Source: Corynebacterium gallinarum (GTDB lineage Bacteria > Actinomycetota > Actinomycetes > Mycobacteriales > Mycobacteriaceae). Taken from it: DNA of 64,000 bases. A program made the translations under genes and the position numbers. The stretch lies in the NCBI RefSeq assembly GCF_014837045.1, contig NZ_JACSPR010000003.1:248001-312000 (forward strand). The letters are read 5' to 3'. This document shows, in pieces, positions 8,419 through 18,199 of this stretch (position 1 is the stretch's first letter; each line of letters begins with the position of its first letter). The notes below the pieces were generated by a model. The model was given only the letters and a program-made list of their open reading frames with translations, did no database searches and was not told the origin of the DNA.

Positions 8419-11400
8419 ATGACCGCAACCACAGAGAATTCCATGAAACTGCCCATCGAACTGGCCACGCTGACTGACCAGGCGGTGGTGAAGGTCCGGG
8501 ACTGGTTGGACTATGCGCAGCAGGAAAGCGTGCCCAATCCCACCGCGGAACGTCTGGCGGCGATCCTCCAGGACCCGAATGGCCTGGAGTTCACCGTGGG
8601 GTTCGTCGACCGGGTGGTGCGCACCGAGGACATCCACGCGGCAGCCCGCGCACTCAATGACCTGGGCAGTATCGCCCCGGCGACCATGTCCTTCATTGAC
8701 CGCGCCCAGATTCAGGCTGGTTCCCTGGTGGGGCGTGCCCTGCCGCATGTGGTGGTTCCGGCTGCCCGTGCGCGCATCAGGCAGATGGTCGGTCACATGA
8801 TTGTCGACGCCCGCGACAAACCCTTCGGCCGTGCCGTCGCGGAACTCCAGGGTGATGGCAACCGCCTCAACATCAACCTCCTCGGTGAGGCCGTGCTCGG
8901 TGAGAAGGAGGCGCTCAAACACCTGGAGGACGCCCGTCGGCTCCTGGGCCGGATGGACGTTGATTATGTCTCCATCAAGGTCTCGTCGGTGGCCTCGCAG
9001 ATCTCGCTGTGGGGATTCGATGAGACGGTGGAGGCCGTCGTCAAGCGTCTGACACCTTTATATAAGGAGGCCGCCGCGGCCGCCGGCACACCCGGTGGCA
9101 CGAAGTTCATCAACCTGGACATGGAGGAATACGGTGATCTGCGTCTGACCATCGAGGTGTTCAAACGCCTGATGTCCCTGCCCGGGGTGGAGACCCTCGA
9201 GGCGGGTATCGTCCTGCAGGCCTACCTCCCGGATGCGCTCGCGTCGCTGCAGGAACTGGCGGAGTTCGGCGCACAACGCGTGGGCGACGGTGGCGAGCCC
9301 ATCAAGATCCGCCTGGTCAAAGGCGCGAACCTGCCTATGGAGCATGTCCACGCCGAGATCGCCGGATGGCCGGCGGCCACCATGCCCAGCAAACAGGCTA
9401 CCGACGCCAACTACAAACGCGTGCTGTGGTGGGCGCTGCGTCAGGAGAACATGACCGGCCTGCGCCTCGGGGTGGCCGGACACAACCTCTTCGACATCGC
9501 CTTCGCGCACCTGCTGTCCATAGAGCGCGGTGTGGCCGACAAGGTGGAATTCGAGATGCTCCAGGGCATGGCTTCCGACCAGGCGCGCGCCGCCAGCCGG
9601 GATGTCGGCCAGTTGCTGCTCTATGTCCCCGCGGTGCGCCCGCAGGAATTCGACGCCGCCATCTCCTACCTGGTGCGCCGCCTGGAGGAGAACGCCGCCA
9701 GTGAGAACTTCATGTCCGTCATCTTCGACCTCGAGGCCGACAACCCCGCCTTCCGCCGCGAGGAGGATCGGTTCCGCGCCTCCGTAGAGGATCTCGCCGA
9801 GCTTCTCGACGCCCCCGTGCCCGGCCCCAACGACACCCAGGACCGTGGCGCACAGGAGGCCGAAACCCTGGAGGCAGCCGGCGACCGGGCCCGTGAACTC
9901 GACACCACCCGGGCACCTGACCAGCTCCCGCCTTTTGCCAACGAGCCCGACACCAACCCCGCACTCACCGCCAATCAGCAGTGGGCACGCGCCGCCATCG
10001 AGCGCAGCGCCGACGAGGGCTGGCTGGAGCAGCAGACCGCACCGCTGTCCGTGGAGGAAGAGGATATCGACGCCCTCATCGAGGGCACCCGCGCGGCGGC
10101 CGCCGAGTGGGCCGCACTCCCGCCTATGGAGCGCGCCCGGATCCTGTACCGCACCGCCGACATCCTGGCCGCCCGCCGCGGGCACCTGGTGTCCATCGCG
10201 GCCGCCGAGGTGGGCAAGGTGGTCGAACAGACCGACCCGGAAATCTCCGAGGCCATCGACTTCGCCCGCTACTACGCCCACCGTGCCCTGGAACTGGAGC
10301 AGGTGGACAACGCCGACTTCGCCCCTGACCGGGTTGCAGTGATCACCCCGCCGTGGAATTTCCCCATCGCCATCCCGGCCGGATCCACCTTCGCGGCACT
10401 CGCTGCGGGTGCGGGTGTCATCCATAAGCCGTCGAAGCCCAGCCAGCACTGTTCCGCGGCCGTGGTGGAGGCACTGTGGGAGGCGGGTGTGCCCAGGCGG
10501 GTGTTGCACTGCGTGTACCCCGCGAGCCGCGATGCGGGCCGCAGATTGGTGAGCCACCCGAAGGTGGACCGGGTGATCCTCACCGGGTCGTCGGAAACCG
10601 CCGCGATGTTCGCGTCCTGGCGCCCTGACCTGCAGATCAATGCGGAGACCTCCGGTAAGAACGCCATGGTGATCACCCCCGCTGCGGACCGTGACCTGGC
10701 GGTCGCGGACCTCGTGCACAGCGCCTTCGGACATGCCGGCCAGAAGTGTTCGGCGGCCTCCCTCGGCATCCTGGTGGGCACCATGTACACCTCGGAGCGC
10801 TTCCGCAGCCAGCTTGTCGACGCCGCCTCCTCCCTCGTCGTGGACTGGCCGACCAATATGTCCGCCACCGTCGGACCACTGACCGAACAGCCCAGCGACA
10901 AACTCCGGCACGCCCTGACCCAGCTGGAGCCGGGGGAGCGGTGGCTGCTGGAACCCAAACCCCTCGATGACTCCGGTCGCCTATGGAGGCCCGGCATCAA
11001 GGAGGGTGTGCAGCCGGGCTCCTTCTTCCACCTCACCGAGGTGTTCGGACCCGTCCTGGGTCTGATGAAGGCCGATGACCTCGAGCAGGCCATCGAGTAT
11101 CAGAACGCCGTGGAATTCGGCCTGACCGGTGGCATCCAGAGCCTGGACATCGATGAGGTGCGCACCTGGGTGGATGCCGTGGAGGTGGGCAATGTCTACG
11201 TCAACCGTGGGATCACCGGTGCGATCGTGGAACGCCAGTCCTTCGGCGGGTGGAAGAAATCCTCGGTGGGTCTGGGCTCCAAGGCCGGTGGCCCCAACTA
11301 CGTCATGCTTATGGGGCAGTGGTCGGATCAGCCGGCCAAGGATGCGCCGGTGAAGTCGTCGCCGCTGATCAACAAGTGGATGGATACCCTCTCACCCGAT

Positions 11401-11964
11401 GACATCACCTGGCTGGAGCAGGCCAACGCCAGCGATGCACGGGCGTGGACCTCTGAGTTCGGTACCCCGCGTGACCCTTCCGGGTTGGAGGCGGAGGCCA
11501 ATATCTTCCGCTACCGTCCGGCGAAGGTGGTGCTGCGCATCGCCGATGACGCCGAGCCCCGCGAGGTGGCGCGCGCGGTTCTCGCGGCGCACCGGGCGGG
11601 CGCGGAGCTGACGGTCATGGTCGGACCCGGGGTCGGCGGTGGGGTACGCGAGGTGCTTGCCGATGCGTCGACAAGCGTGGAGACCATCGACGATGCCGTC
11701 TTCATCACCCGCCTCCTGCGCGGCGACTACGACGACGGCACCGGCGCGCGTGTGCGCGTGATCGGCACCGTGACTCCATTCCAGCGCGAGCGCCTGGCGG
11801 TGCGGCCCGAGGTGGCGATTCTCGACGATCCCGTCACCTCATCCGGGCGCGTCGAGCTGCGGTACTGGCTCAAGGAGCAGGCCGTGTCGATGACCCTGCA
11901 CCGCTTCGGCAACCGTTCCGAGGCCTTCCATAAGCTGGCGGCCGATTTGAAACGTCTGCTGTGA
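8419..11964 (+). CDS. putA: Bifunctional proline dehydrogenase / delta-1-pyrroline-5-carboxylate dehydrogenase
   Basis: An 1181-residue PutA that oxidises proline to P5C (FAD) and then to glutamate (NAD+). The N-terminal part (about 60-450) is the PRODH barrel with YVSIKVSSVASQ, FINLDMEEYGD and RLVKGANL. A linker (about 470-540) leads to the aldehyde-dehydrogenase domain with TPPWNFPIAIP, the general-base Glu743 in NAETSGKNA and the nucleophile Cys777 in GHAGQKCSAA. About 200 residues follow the ALDH core. No N-terminal ribbon-helix-helix domain is present, so it is not a self-regulating PutA. GGGAG lies about 8 nt before the ATG; the frame extends upstream but without a ribosome site. Confidence 0.95.
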   Translation: MTATTENSMKLPIELATLTDQAVVKVRDWLDYAQQESVPNPTAERLAAILQDPNGLEFTVGFVDRVVRTEDIHAAARALNDLGSIAPATMSFIDRAQIQAGSLVGRALPHVVVPAARARIRQMVGHMIVDARDKPFGRAVAELQGDGNRLNINLLGEAVLGEKEALKHLEDARRLLGRMDVDYVSIKVSSVASQISLWGFDETVEAVVKRLTPLYKEAAAAAGTPGGTKFINLDMEEYGDLRLTIEVFKRLMSLPGVETLEAGIVLQAYLPDALASLQELAEFGAQRVGDGGEPIKIRLVKGANLPMEHVHAEIAGWPAATMPSKQATDANYKRVLWWALRQENMTGLRLGVAGHNLFDIAFAHLLSIERGVADKVEFEMLQGMASDQARAASRDVGQLLLYVPAVRPQEFDAAISYLVRRLEENAASENFMSVIFDLEADNPAFRREEDRFRASVEDLAELLDAPVPGPNDTQDRGAQEAETLEAAGDRARELDTTRAPDQLPPFANEPDTNPALTANQQWARAAIERSADEGWLEQQTAPLSVEEEDIDALIEGTRAAAAEWAALPPMERARILYRTADILAARRGHLVSIAAAEVGKVVEQTDPEISEAIDFARYYAHRALELEQVDNADFAPDRVAVITPPWNFPIAIPAGSTFAALAAGAGVIHKPSKPSQHCSAAVVEALWEAGVPRRVLHCVYPASRDAGRRLVSHPKVDRVILTGSSETAAMFASWRPDLQINAETSGKNAMVITPAADRDLAVADLVHSAFGHAGQKCSAASLGILVGTMYTSERFRSQLVDAASSLVVDWPTNMSATVGPLTEQPSDKLRHALTQLEPGERWLLEPKPLDDSGRLWRPGIKEGVQPGSFFHLTEVFGPVLGLMKADDLEQAIEYQNAVEFGLTGGIQSLDIDEVRTWVDAVEVGNVYVNRGITGAIVERQSFGGWKKSSVGLGSKAGGPNYVMLMGQWSDQPAKDAPVKSSPLINKWMDTLSPDDITWLEQANASDARAWTSEFGTPRDPSGLEAEANIFRYRPAKVVLRIADDAEPREVARAVLAAHRAGAELTVMVGPGVGGGVREVLADASTSVETIDDAVFITRLLRGDYDDGTGARVRVIGTVTPFQRERLAVRPEVAILDDPVTSSGRVELRYWLKEQAVSMTLHRFGNRSEAFHKLAADLKRLL

Positions 11965-11995
11965 GCTGGGACGATGGCGCGAGGTAATGGTCATA

Positions 11996-12056
11996 TGTCG
12001 ATTTTTGGCCGGAAAATCAACATGTTTACGGGATATGTTTAAGTCCTCAACATATC
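11996..12056. promoter_or_regulatory. Cluster of AACATRT inverted repeats upstream of the aldo/keto reductase
   Basis: Three overlapping or adjacent symmetries occur in 61 bp: an imperfect 27-bp inverted repeat TGTCGATTTT...AAAATCAACA (11996-12022), a perfect AACATGTT palindrome (12019-12026), and perfect arms GATATGTT / AACATATC (12032-12039 / 12049-12056) with a 9-nt spacer. The region is markedly AT-richer than its surroundings. It lies between putA's stop and the reductase start, which suits either an operator array or a terminator; the lack of a T-run favours an operator. Confidence 0.45.
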
Positions 12057-12159
12057 GGCCCGCGAGAACGCCCACCCCACCCCGGCAGCTGCTTGATGGT
12101 TCAAGTGATGCTGTTAGGGTGGGGCTCCGTTACGTCTGGCATATAGAAGGAGAAACCCC

Positions 12160-13098
12160 ATGGCCGTAATCCCGGGCACCGATTTCGATATCTTCCCGCT
12201 CAACCTCGGCGGCAACACCTTCGGGTGGACCACTGATGAGCAGCAGTCCTTCGCCGTGTTGGATGCCTTCCGTGAGGCTGGCGGCAACTTTGTCGACACC
12301 GCCGACATGTACTCGGTGTGGGCCGAGGGCAACGCGGGTGGCGAATCGGAGCGGGTGTTGGGCGCCTACCTCCGGGCGCGTGGGGGAGCGGATGATCTGA
12401 TCATCGCCACGAAATCCGGCGCCCTGGAACCCCACACCGGCCGGACCCGTACCGCCACCACTGCTGCCGTGGATGCCTCCCTGACGCGCCTGGGTGTGGA
12501 CACCATCGATATCTTCTACCATCACCACGACGAAGACTCGGTCTCCATAAGCGAGCAGATCGCCATCGCCGAGGACCTCATCGCCGCCGGTAAGATCCGC
12601 CACCTCGCGCTGTCCAACTACAGTCCGGAACGCCTGCGGGACTTCTTCGAGCAATCCGCCGATTCCCCGGCCCGTCCCGTCGCCATCCAGCCGCAGTACA
12701 ACCTGCTGACCCGCCGGGATTATGAGACCGGCATCCGTCCGGTCGTGGATGAGTTCGGTCCCGCGGTGTTCCCGTATTTCGCGCTGGCCTCCGGCCTGCT
12801 GACCGGCAAGTACTCCTCCCGCGAGGATCTTGCCGGCCGGGCTCGTCAGGGGTTCGCCGAGGGCCTGGCCACCGACGATGCCTTTGTGGTGGTCAACGAG
12901 CTGCGCGCCGTCGCCGGGGAGCTCGGCGCGGCACCTGCCACCGTCGCGTTGGCCTGGCTGCTGGCCCGCGGGGTCACCGCGCCGATCGCCTCAGCCACCC
13001 GCGTCGACCAGCTGCCCGACCTCATGGCCGCCCCGACGCTCGTGCTTGACGAGCACCACCTCACCCGCCTCGACAACGCCTCCGCTGCGTTCGCGTAA
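12160..13098 (+). CDS. Aldo/keto reductase
   Basis: A 312-residue (beta/alpha)8 oxidoreductase using NADP(H). The catalytic tetrad is visible: Asp46 and Tyr51 in VDTADMYS, Lys85 in IATKSG, and the His in IFYHHHDED. An NLGGNTFGW start and YNLLTRRDYE followed by a late ALAWLLARG-type segment are typical of the YajO/GSP69-like branch. AGAAGGAG lies 8 nt before the ATG. Convergent, 2 bp from the esterase stop. The nearby AACATRT repeats suggest dedicated regulation. Substrate unknown; a role in aldehyde detoxification next to putA is only a guess. Confidence 0.9.
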   Translation: MAVIPGTDFDIFPLNLGGNTFGWTTDEQQSFAVLDAFREAGGNFVDTADMYSVWAEGNAGGESERVLGAYLRARGGADDLIIATKSGALEPHTGRTRTATTAAVDASLTRLGVDTIDIFYHHHDEDSVSISEQIAIAEDLIAAGKIRHLALSNYSPERLRDFFEQSADSPARPVAIQPQYNLLTRRDYETGIRPVVDEFGPAVFPYFALASGLLTGKYSSREDLAGRARQGFAEGLATDDAFVVVNELRAVAGELGAAPATVALAWLLARGVTAPIASATRVDQLPDLMAAPTLVLDEHHLTRLDNASAAFA

Positions 13099-13100
13099 AC

Positions 13101-14006
13101 CTACTGCCGCTGCAGGAAACCCCAGCTGATATCCGCCACTGAGGGGGTATAGGACCACTCGTGGCCCCCGTCGCCAATCCGCACAAACTCGGTGGGTGTC
13201 GCGCAGAACGCCGGTCGGAAGGTGGTGCTGTTGGGGTGCTCGTGAACCTGGTTCACCGCCGACACGGTGCAGTGGTTGCGTGCGGCGATGGATTCGAATG
13301 CCGCGTAGGCGCCCTGGTAGTGGGCACCGTGGCGGGTGCCACCCCAGTAGTTCATGAGGGTGTCGTTGGTGCCGTGGATGATCAGTGCGGGAACCCCGCC
13401 GCGGGGGTTGCAACCGGTGACTGTCGGATCGTAGTAGGCACCGGCGACGGAGGCGGTGGCGTCGACAAGCTCAGGGGCGTGGCACCCCAGCGCGGTCGCC
13501 ATGCCGCCCCCGTTGGACATGCCGACGGCGTAGACGCGACCCCGATCGCCACCGTGGTGGGCGGTCACATCATCCACCGCGGTGCGCACATAGGCGATGT
13601 CCTGCGCCATGGTCGTGGAGGCATAGGGGGCACCGGCCCACGAATTGTCCACCCCCTGGGCGTAGATGATGATGGCCCCACCGGCGGTGGCCTGCTCCAA
13701 CCCGGCATACGACCGGAAGTTGGTGGCGGAATCGCCCTTGCCGCCGAAGGCCAGAACGACCGGGTAGGTCCGCGCCGGATCACGGTTCTCGGGCAGTTTG
13801 ACCAGGTACTCGCGGTGCATACCGTCCTGGGTGAAGGACGCGTGAAGGAGGTTGGTGCTCACCACTTCAGTGGTGGGAGCGGACTGGGTGGCGGGTGCCT
13901 GGGGATGTGCCTGGGCGACTGCGGGTGCTGCCGGCGCCACGGCAAGTGCTGCACTGGTCATACCGGCGGCGAGGGTGAGGGTCAGGGTACGGAAGGGATG
14001 CTCCAT
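13101..14006 (-). CDS. Secreted PHB-depolymerase/feruloyl-esterase-like hydrolase (LpqC type)
   Basis: A 301-residue secreted alpha/beta hydrolase. An N-terminal signal peptide (about 1-31, ending at VAQA) is followed by a short Pro/Thr/Ser linker. The esterase core shows PVVLAFGGKGDSATNF (oxyanion side), nucleophile GMSNGGGMA, the acid in IHGTNDTLMNYWGG and the catalytic His in DGGHEWSY near the C-terminus. This is the esterase-PHB family, whose members cleave polyester or aryl-ester bonds. The ATG at 14006 begins the signal peptide; the longer open frame upstream has no such feature. No lipobox is present, so the mature protein should be released. Confidence 0.85.
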   Translation of the reverse strand: MEHPFRTLTLTLAAGMTSAALAVAPAAPAVAQAHPQAPATQSAPTTEVVSTNLLHASFTQDGMHREYLVKLPENRDPARTYPVVLAFGGKGDSATNFRSYAGLEQATAGGAIIIYAQGVDNSWAGAPYASTTMAQDIAYVRTAVDDVTAHHGGDRGRVYAVGMSNGGGMATALGCHAPELVDATASVAGAYYDPTVTGCNPRGGVPALIIHGTNDTLMNYWGGTRHGAHYQGAYAAFESIAARNHCTVSAVNQVHEHPNSTTFRPAFCATPTEFVRIGDGGHEWSYTPSVADISWGFLQRQ

Positions 14007-14223
14007 GCCCCGCCATGATAGTGACGCAGGCCACGGGGTGCATTCGTCTGTCGATCGGTGAAAGACGGTGATTGGCAACGCATTCCGGAAATGGTCTGCC
14101 GGTAACATTTATGTAACGCTTTAAGGCATATATGGCCAGATTCCCGGACCGCTCATAGTCTTCAACTCATCCGGGGATTGCCTCATCCGGGGTATCCCAC
14201 CTCAAGTGCAGAAGGTCAGGACT

Positions 14224-15897
14224 ATGAGTGCTGAGAAGGACAATATACACGGCCCACCCGCCCCGGAGGGGAGAGCCGGATCCACGGCCGCCACAGCTAC
14301 CGAAAGTTCCGGGGAGGCCAACCCGGACGCCCCCACCAGCGCACTGGGTAAGTGGAGCGATAAATTCCTCAGCGGTGTGGAGCGACTCGGCAACAAACTG
14401 CCCACGCCCTTCACGCTCTTTTTGATCCTGTTCCTGTTCACCGCGATCGCGTCGTCGATCATGGCGTGGATGGATGTCTCGGTGATCGTGCCGGGTTCCG
14501 ATGAGGAGCTGTTCATCAGGGGTCTGTTCACCGGCGAGGGCATGACCTGGCTGACCGTGAACCTGGGAGCCAACTACATCGGTTTCCCACCGCTGGTCAC
14601 GGTGCTGCCGATCCTGCTCGCCGTGGGTGTGGCGGAACGCTCCGGCATGCTCTCCGCGCTGATCCGCAAGTTGTTCGGGTCGGCGAAGAAACTGGTCCTG
14701 CCCTATGCGGTGGGTGTCATCGGGGTGACCGCCTCAGTCATGGCGGATGCCGCCTTCGTGGTGGTGCCCCCGCTGGCGGCCATGGTGTTCAAGGCCGCCG
14801 GCAGGCACCCGGTGGCGGGTTTGCTGGGTGGTTTCGCGGCGGTGGGTGCGGGTTATTCCACCGCCCTGGTGCCCACCAGCCTGGATGCCCTGTTCGCGGG
14901 TATTACCAACGCCGTGATGGAAACCCTCCCCGGCCTGGAGACCACCGAGGTCAACCCGGTGTCCAACTACTACTTCAACATCGCCGCATCGATTGTGCTG
15001 GGCATGCTGTGTGGTTTCCTCATCGACAAGGTGCTGGAGCCGCGCATGTGGCGTCAGAAGGTCACCACCGACTACGCGGTCACCGACTCCGGCGCGGATG
15101 ATCCGGCCCGCGAGGACGAGATCTCCCCGACGTTGACCGCGCACGAGAACCGTGCCCTGGCGGTGTCCCTCTGGACGACCCTGTTGGTGTCCATCCTGGT
15201 GGTGGTCGTGGTCCTCATCCCGAACTCCCCGTGGCGTAACGAAGGTGGTGGCTTCCTGCCGCAGTCACCGTTGTTGAGTTCCGTGGTATTCATCGTGTTC
15301 CTGCTCTTCATGGTCATGGGCATCGCCTATGGAGTGGTGCTGGGCACGATCAAGAGCATGGAGGATGTCGTCCGCATGATGGGCGAATCCATCAAGGACA
15401 TGCTGGACTTCCTGGTGCTGGCGTTCATCCTGGGTCAGTTCGTGGCGCTGTTCAACTGGACCGGCATCGGCACCTTCACCGCGGTGCAGGGTGCCGCCGG
15501 GCTGGAGGCCATCGGTCTGACCGGGTTCTCCGCGATCCTGGCGTTCATCATCCTGGCGTCCCTGCTGAACCTGCTGATCATTTCCGGTTCGGCGATGTGG
15601 ACGCTCATGGCTGCGGTGTTCGTACCCATGTTCGCGCTGCTGGGGTATGAACCCTCGTTCGTGCAGGCAGCCTTCCGCGTCGGTGACTCCGCCACCCAGG
15701 TGATCACCCCGCTGAATCCGTACATGATTGTGATCCTGGGTCTGCTGCGCCGCTACGAACCCGATGCGGGTCTGGGTACCCTCATGTCCCGTCTGATCCC
15801 ATTTGTCATCCCGTTCTGGCTAGCATGGGCATCACTTCTGGCGATCTGGTTCTACGCAGACCTGCCCCTGGGGCCCGGATCGGGCATCTTCCTGTAA
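14224..15897 (+). CDS. abgT: AbgT-family p-aminobenzoyl-glutamate transporter
   Basis: A 557-residue polytopic protein of the AbgT family, which imports p-aminobenzoyl-glutamate (a folate breakdown product) or exports sulfonamides. The start has a hydrophilic Ser/Thr/Pro-rich tail (about 1-45), then LERLGNKLPTPFTLF leading into the first of about 11-13 membrane segments. Family-typical blocks include LTVNLGANYIGFPPLVTVLP, MADAAFVVVPPLAAMVF and a C-terminal GDSATQVITPLNPYM. It is followed by the abgB hydrolase 27 bp downstream, so uptake and cleavage genes form one operon. The ATG at 14224 has AAGG 8 nt upstream. Confidence 0.92.
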   Translation: MSAEKDNIHGPPAPEGRAGSTAATATESSGEANPDAPTSALGKWSDKFLSGVERLGNKLPTPFTLFLILFLFTAIASSIMAWMDVSVIVPGSDEELFIRGLFTGEGMTWLTVNLGANYIGFPPLVTVLPILLAVGVAERSGMLSALIRKLFGSAKKLVLPYAVGVIGVTASVMADAAFVVVPPLAAMVFKAAGRHPVAGLLGGFAAVGAGYSTALVPTSLDALFAGITNAVMETLPGLETTEVNPVSNYYFNIAASIVLGMLCGFLIDKVLEPRMWRQKVTTDYAVTDSGADDPAREDEISPTLTAHENRALAVSLWTTLLVSILVVVVVLIPNSPWRNEGGGFLPQSPLLSSVVFIVFLLFMVMGIAYGVVLGTIKSMEDVVRMMGESIKDMLDFLVLAFILGQFVALFNWTGIGTFTAVQGAAGLEAIGLTGFSAILAFIILASLLNLLIISGSAMWTLMAAVFVPMFALLGYEPSFVQAAFRVGDSATQVITPLNPYMIVILGLLRRYEPDAGLGTLMSRLIPFVIPFWLAWASLLAIWFYADLPLGPGSGIFL

Positions 15898-15924
15898 CAC
15901 ACGCGCGACCCACCGAAGGACACT

Positions 15925-17307
15925 ATGAGCAGCCAACCACTTCCACCACCGACCACGTACCTGGATTACATGGAGGAGGGGATCGCCCGGCGTAAGGCCG
16001 AGGCGGAGGCGCTCATGGCGGCCGCCGAGGGGGTCCTCGCGGACTACCCCGGGCAGACCGTGTTGTGGCGTGATCTCCAGGAACGTGGGGAAACCCTGCG
16101 GGATGATCTCCGCGACATCGCCTTCGACCTCCACGACCACCCCGAGGAGGCCTTCGAGGAGTTCCATGCCAGGCAGGTGATCGTCGACAAGCTCACGGCG
16201 CGCGGGTTCACCGCTGAGACGGGCGTCTACGGCGTGGAGACCGCCCTGGAGGCGAGCTGGACCACCCAGGGGTATGACGCGACGCGTCATCCCACCATCG
16301 CCATCCTCGCCGAATACGATGCGCTGCCCGAGATCGGGCACGCGTGCGGGCACAACATCATCGCCGCCGCGGGTGTCGGCGCGTTCCTCACCGCGACGGC
16401 CGTGCTTGCCGACGCCGAACGCACCGCCCCCGACGGCCTCGGCTTCGAGGGACGTCTCGTGCTGCTGGGCACCCCCGCCGAGGAGGGCCACTCCGGCAAG
16501 GAATACATGATCGCCGGCGGTGCCTTCGAGGGCATCGACGCCGCCATCATGATCCACCCCTTCGCCTACGACATCGCCGAACACGTCTGGGTGGGACGAC
16601 GCACCATGACCGCCACCTTCCACGGGGTCTCCGCGCACGCCTCCGCCCAGCCGTTTATGGGCCGCAATGCCCTCGATGCGGCGAGCCTGGCCTACCAGGG
16701 ACTTGGTATGCTGCGTCAACAGATGCCACCGAGCGACCGCCTCCACGCGATCGTCACCGAGGGCGGCAACCGCCCCAGCGTCATCCCGGATGCGGCGAAG
16801 ATGGCGGTGTATGTGCGGTCCCTGCTGCCTGAGGCGCTGGTGGAGTTATCCACCCGCGTCAACGATGTCATGGAAGGCGCCGCGAAGATGGCCGGGGTCG
16901 GCCTGGAACTGAACTGGGACATCCACCCGGCCAGCCTCCCGGTACGCAACAACCACGTCCTGGCCACCCGCTGGGCCCGCACCCAACAGCTGCGGGGCCG
17001 CACCGCCCTACCCGCCGGGATCCTGCCCGACACCCTGGCGGCCTCCACCGACTTCGGCAACGTCTCCCACATCATCCCCGGCATCCACCCCATGGTGAAG
17101 ATCTCCCCGGAGAATGTTGCCCTGCACACGAAGGAATTCGCCGTCTACGCCCGCACCGAGGAGGCCGTGGATGCCGCGGTGGACTCCTCCATAGGCCTGG
17201 CGCAGGTGGCGGTCGATGCCCTGGCCGACCCCCAGCTACTCGCCGCGGCCCGCGCCGAGTTCGAGGCCACCGGTGGGGTGCTCAAGGTGGCCGACTATAT
17301 GGAATGA
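15925..17307 (+). CDS. abgB: p-Aminobenzoyl-glutamate hydrolase subunit, M20 amidohydrolase
   Basis: A 460-residue M20D-type metallo-amidohydrolase. Metal-binding elements are visible: AEYDALPEIGHACGHN (about 130-145), TPAEEGHSGKEYM with the paired Glu (about 190), and DFGNVSHIIPGIHPMV near the C-terminus. The lid/dimerisation domain lies in between. Family members split p-aminobenzoyl-glutamate into p-aminobenzoate and glutamate. GAAGGA lies 6 nt before the ATG. Only one hydrolase gene follows abgT; no separate abgA partner is in the window, so the enzyme may be homomeric. The cytoplasmic product would feed folate precursor recycling. Confidence 0.9.
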   Translation: MSSQPLPPPTTYLDYMEEGIARRKAEAEALMAAAEGVLADYPGQTVLWRDLQERGETLRDDLRDIAFDLHDHPEEAFEEFHARQVIVDKLTARGFTAETGVYGVETALEASWTTQGYDATRHPTIAILAEYDALPEIGHACGHNIIAAAGVGAFLTATAVLADAERTAPDGLGFEGRLVLLGTPAEEGHSGKEYMIAGGAFEGIDAAIMIHPFAYDIAEHVWVGRRTMTATFHGVSAHASAQPFMGRNALDAASLAYQGLGMLRQQMPPSDRLHAIVTEGGNRPSVIPDAAKMAVYVRSLLPEALVELSTRVNDVMEGAAKMAGVGLELNWDIHPASLPVRNNHVLATRWARTQQLRGRTALPAGILPDTLAASTDFGNVSHIIPGIHPMVKISPENVALHTKEFAVYARTEEAVDAAVDSSIGLAQVAVDALADPQLLAAARAEFEATGGVLKVADYME

Positions 17308-17397
17308 TCTCCCTCAGGTGCGGTTGGGTCGTAGAATGCTGGTTGCCGATGATCCAGACCTCATGGCTGATATCGGCTGACCGGGAGGACAGTGCTC

Positions 17398-17784
17398 ATG
17401 ACCAGTGACAGCGAGAACGACGACCGTGGCCGTTTCGCCCGGGCGGTCTTCCCCGACGGGCAGGAACCGGATCCCCGGTTCACCCTGGCCAATGAACGCA
17501 CCTTCCTCGCCTGGACCCGCACCTCCCTGGCCTTTCTCGCCGGTGGCATCGCCTTCGAGGCATTCCCCATAGAGAACCTGGACCCGTCGCTGCGCACCGG
17601 CATCGCGGTGTTCATCATCGCGGTGGGCATGCTCATCGCCGCCGGTGCCGCAGGTCGGTGGATGAATGTGGAGCGGGCGATGCGCAACGGCCGTCCCCTG
17701 CCGGTACCGGCCATCGTGCCCCTGCTGTCCCTGTCCGCACTCATCGCCGCCGCAGCTGTCCTCGTCCTCTTCTTCACCGGGTAG
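17398..17784 (+). CDS. DUF202 membrane protein (YidH-like)
   Basis: A 128-residue small membrane protein of the DUF202/YidH family. The conserved entry motif LANERTFLAWTRTSLAF precedes three hydrophobic segments, with a short arginine-rich loop between the second and third. GGAGG lies 9 nt before the ATG; a GTG two codons earlier is too close to it. It is paired with a second DUF202 gene 9 bp downstream, a common arrangement. Function is not known for the family. Confidence 0.85.
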   Translation: MTSDSENDDRGRFARAVFPDGQEPDPRFTLANERTFLAWTRTSLAFLAGGIAFEAFPIENLDPSLRTGIAVFIIAVGMLIAAGAAGRWMNVERAMRNGRPLPVPAIVPLLSLSALIAAAAVLVLFFTG

Positions 17785-17793
17785 GGGACCCTG

Positions 17794-18120
17794 ATGTACC
17801 TGGAACCCCTCCATAAGGATCCTGGCCTCCAGCCCGAGCGCACGACCCTGTCCTGGACCCGGACCACCATCTCCCTGGCGGTGTGCACCGCGGTGCTGCT
17901 GCGGTGGACGAATTTCTATGGGGCGGCCATTCTCATTCCGGTGGTGATCCTGGTGGCCCTGGCGATGTTCATCCTGGTCACCCAGCGGATCCGGTACACC
18001 AGGCAGTCCCTGGGCATTGTGAGTGAACGGGTGCCACCCAACCTCGTGGGGGTGGGTGCACTGACGCTGACGATGCTGGCCTTCGGTGCTACGGGGATCT
18101 TCTTCGTCACGGCCCACTGA
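17794..18120 (+). CDS. Second DUF202 membrane protein
   Basis: A 108-residue paralogous partner of the preceding gene. It shows the short DUF202 signature LQPERTTLSWTRTTISL followed by three hydrophobic segments and a basic linker TQRIRYTRQSL. AGGGGA sits 5 nt before the ATG. The two genes almost certainly share a transcript and may form a heteromeric complex in the membrane. A CCATAAGG word (17811-17818) lies near the start of the gene. Confidence 0.82.
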   Translation: MYLEPLHKDPGLQPERTTLSWTRTTISLAVCTAVLLRWTNFYGAAILIPVVILVALAMFILVTQRIRYTRQSLGIVSERVPPNLVGVGALTLTMLAFGATGIFFVTAH

Positions 18121-18199
18121 CCGCCCACTCACCGGGTATCCGGAGGGGCGATCGGCCCTCCATAAGCCACCCCCAATGGTCACATTAACCCCACGAGTG

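Noticed and set aside
9058..10911. Long minus-strand frame inside putA
   Set aside because: It is the complement of conserved PRODH/ALDH sequence and shows no domain; high third-position GC creates such frames.
18142..18161. GGAGGG/CCCTCC hairpin after the DUF202 pair as its terminator
   Set aside because: Only six base pairs and followed by ATAAGCC rather than a T-run; too weak to annotate.
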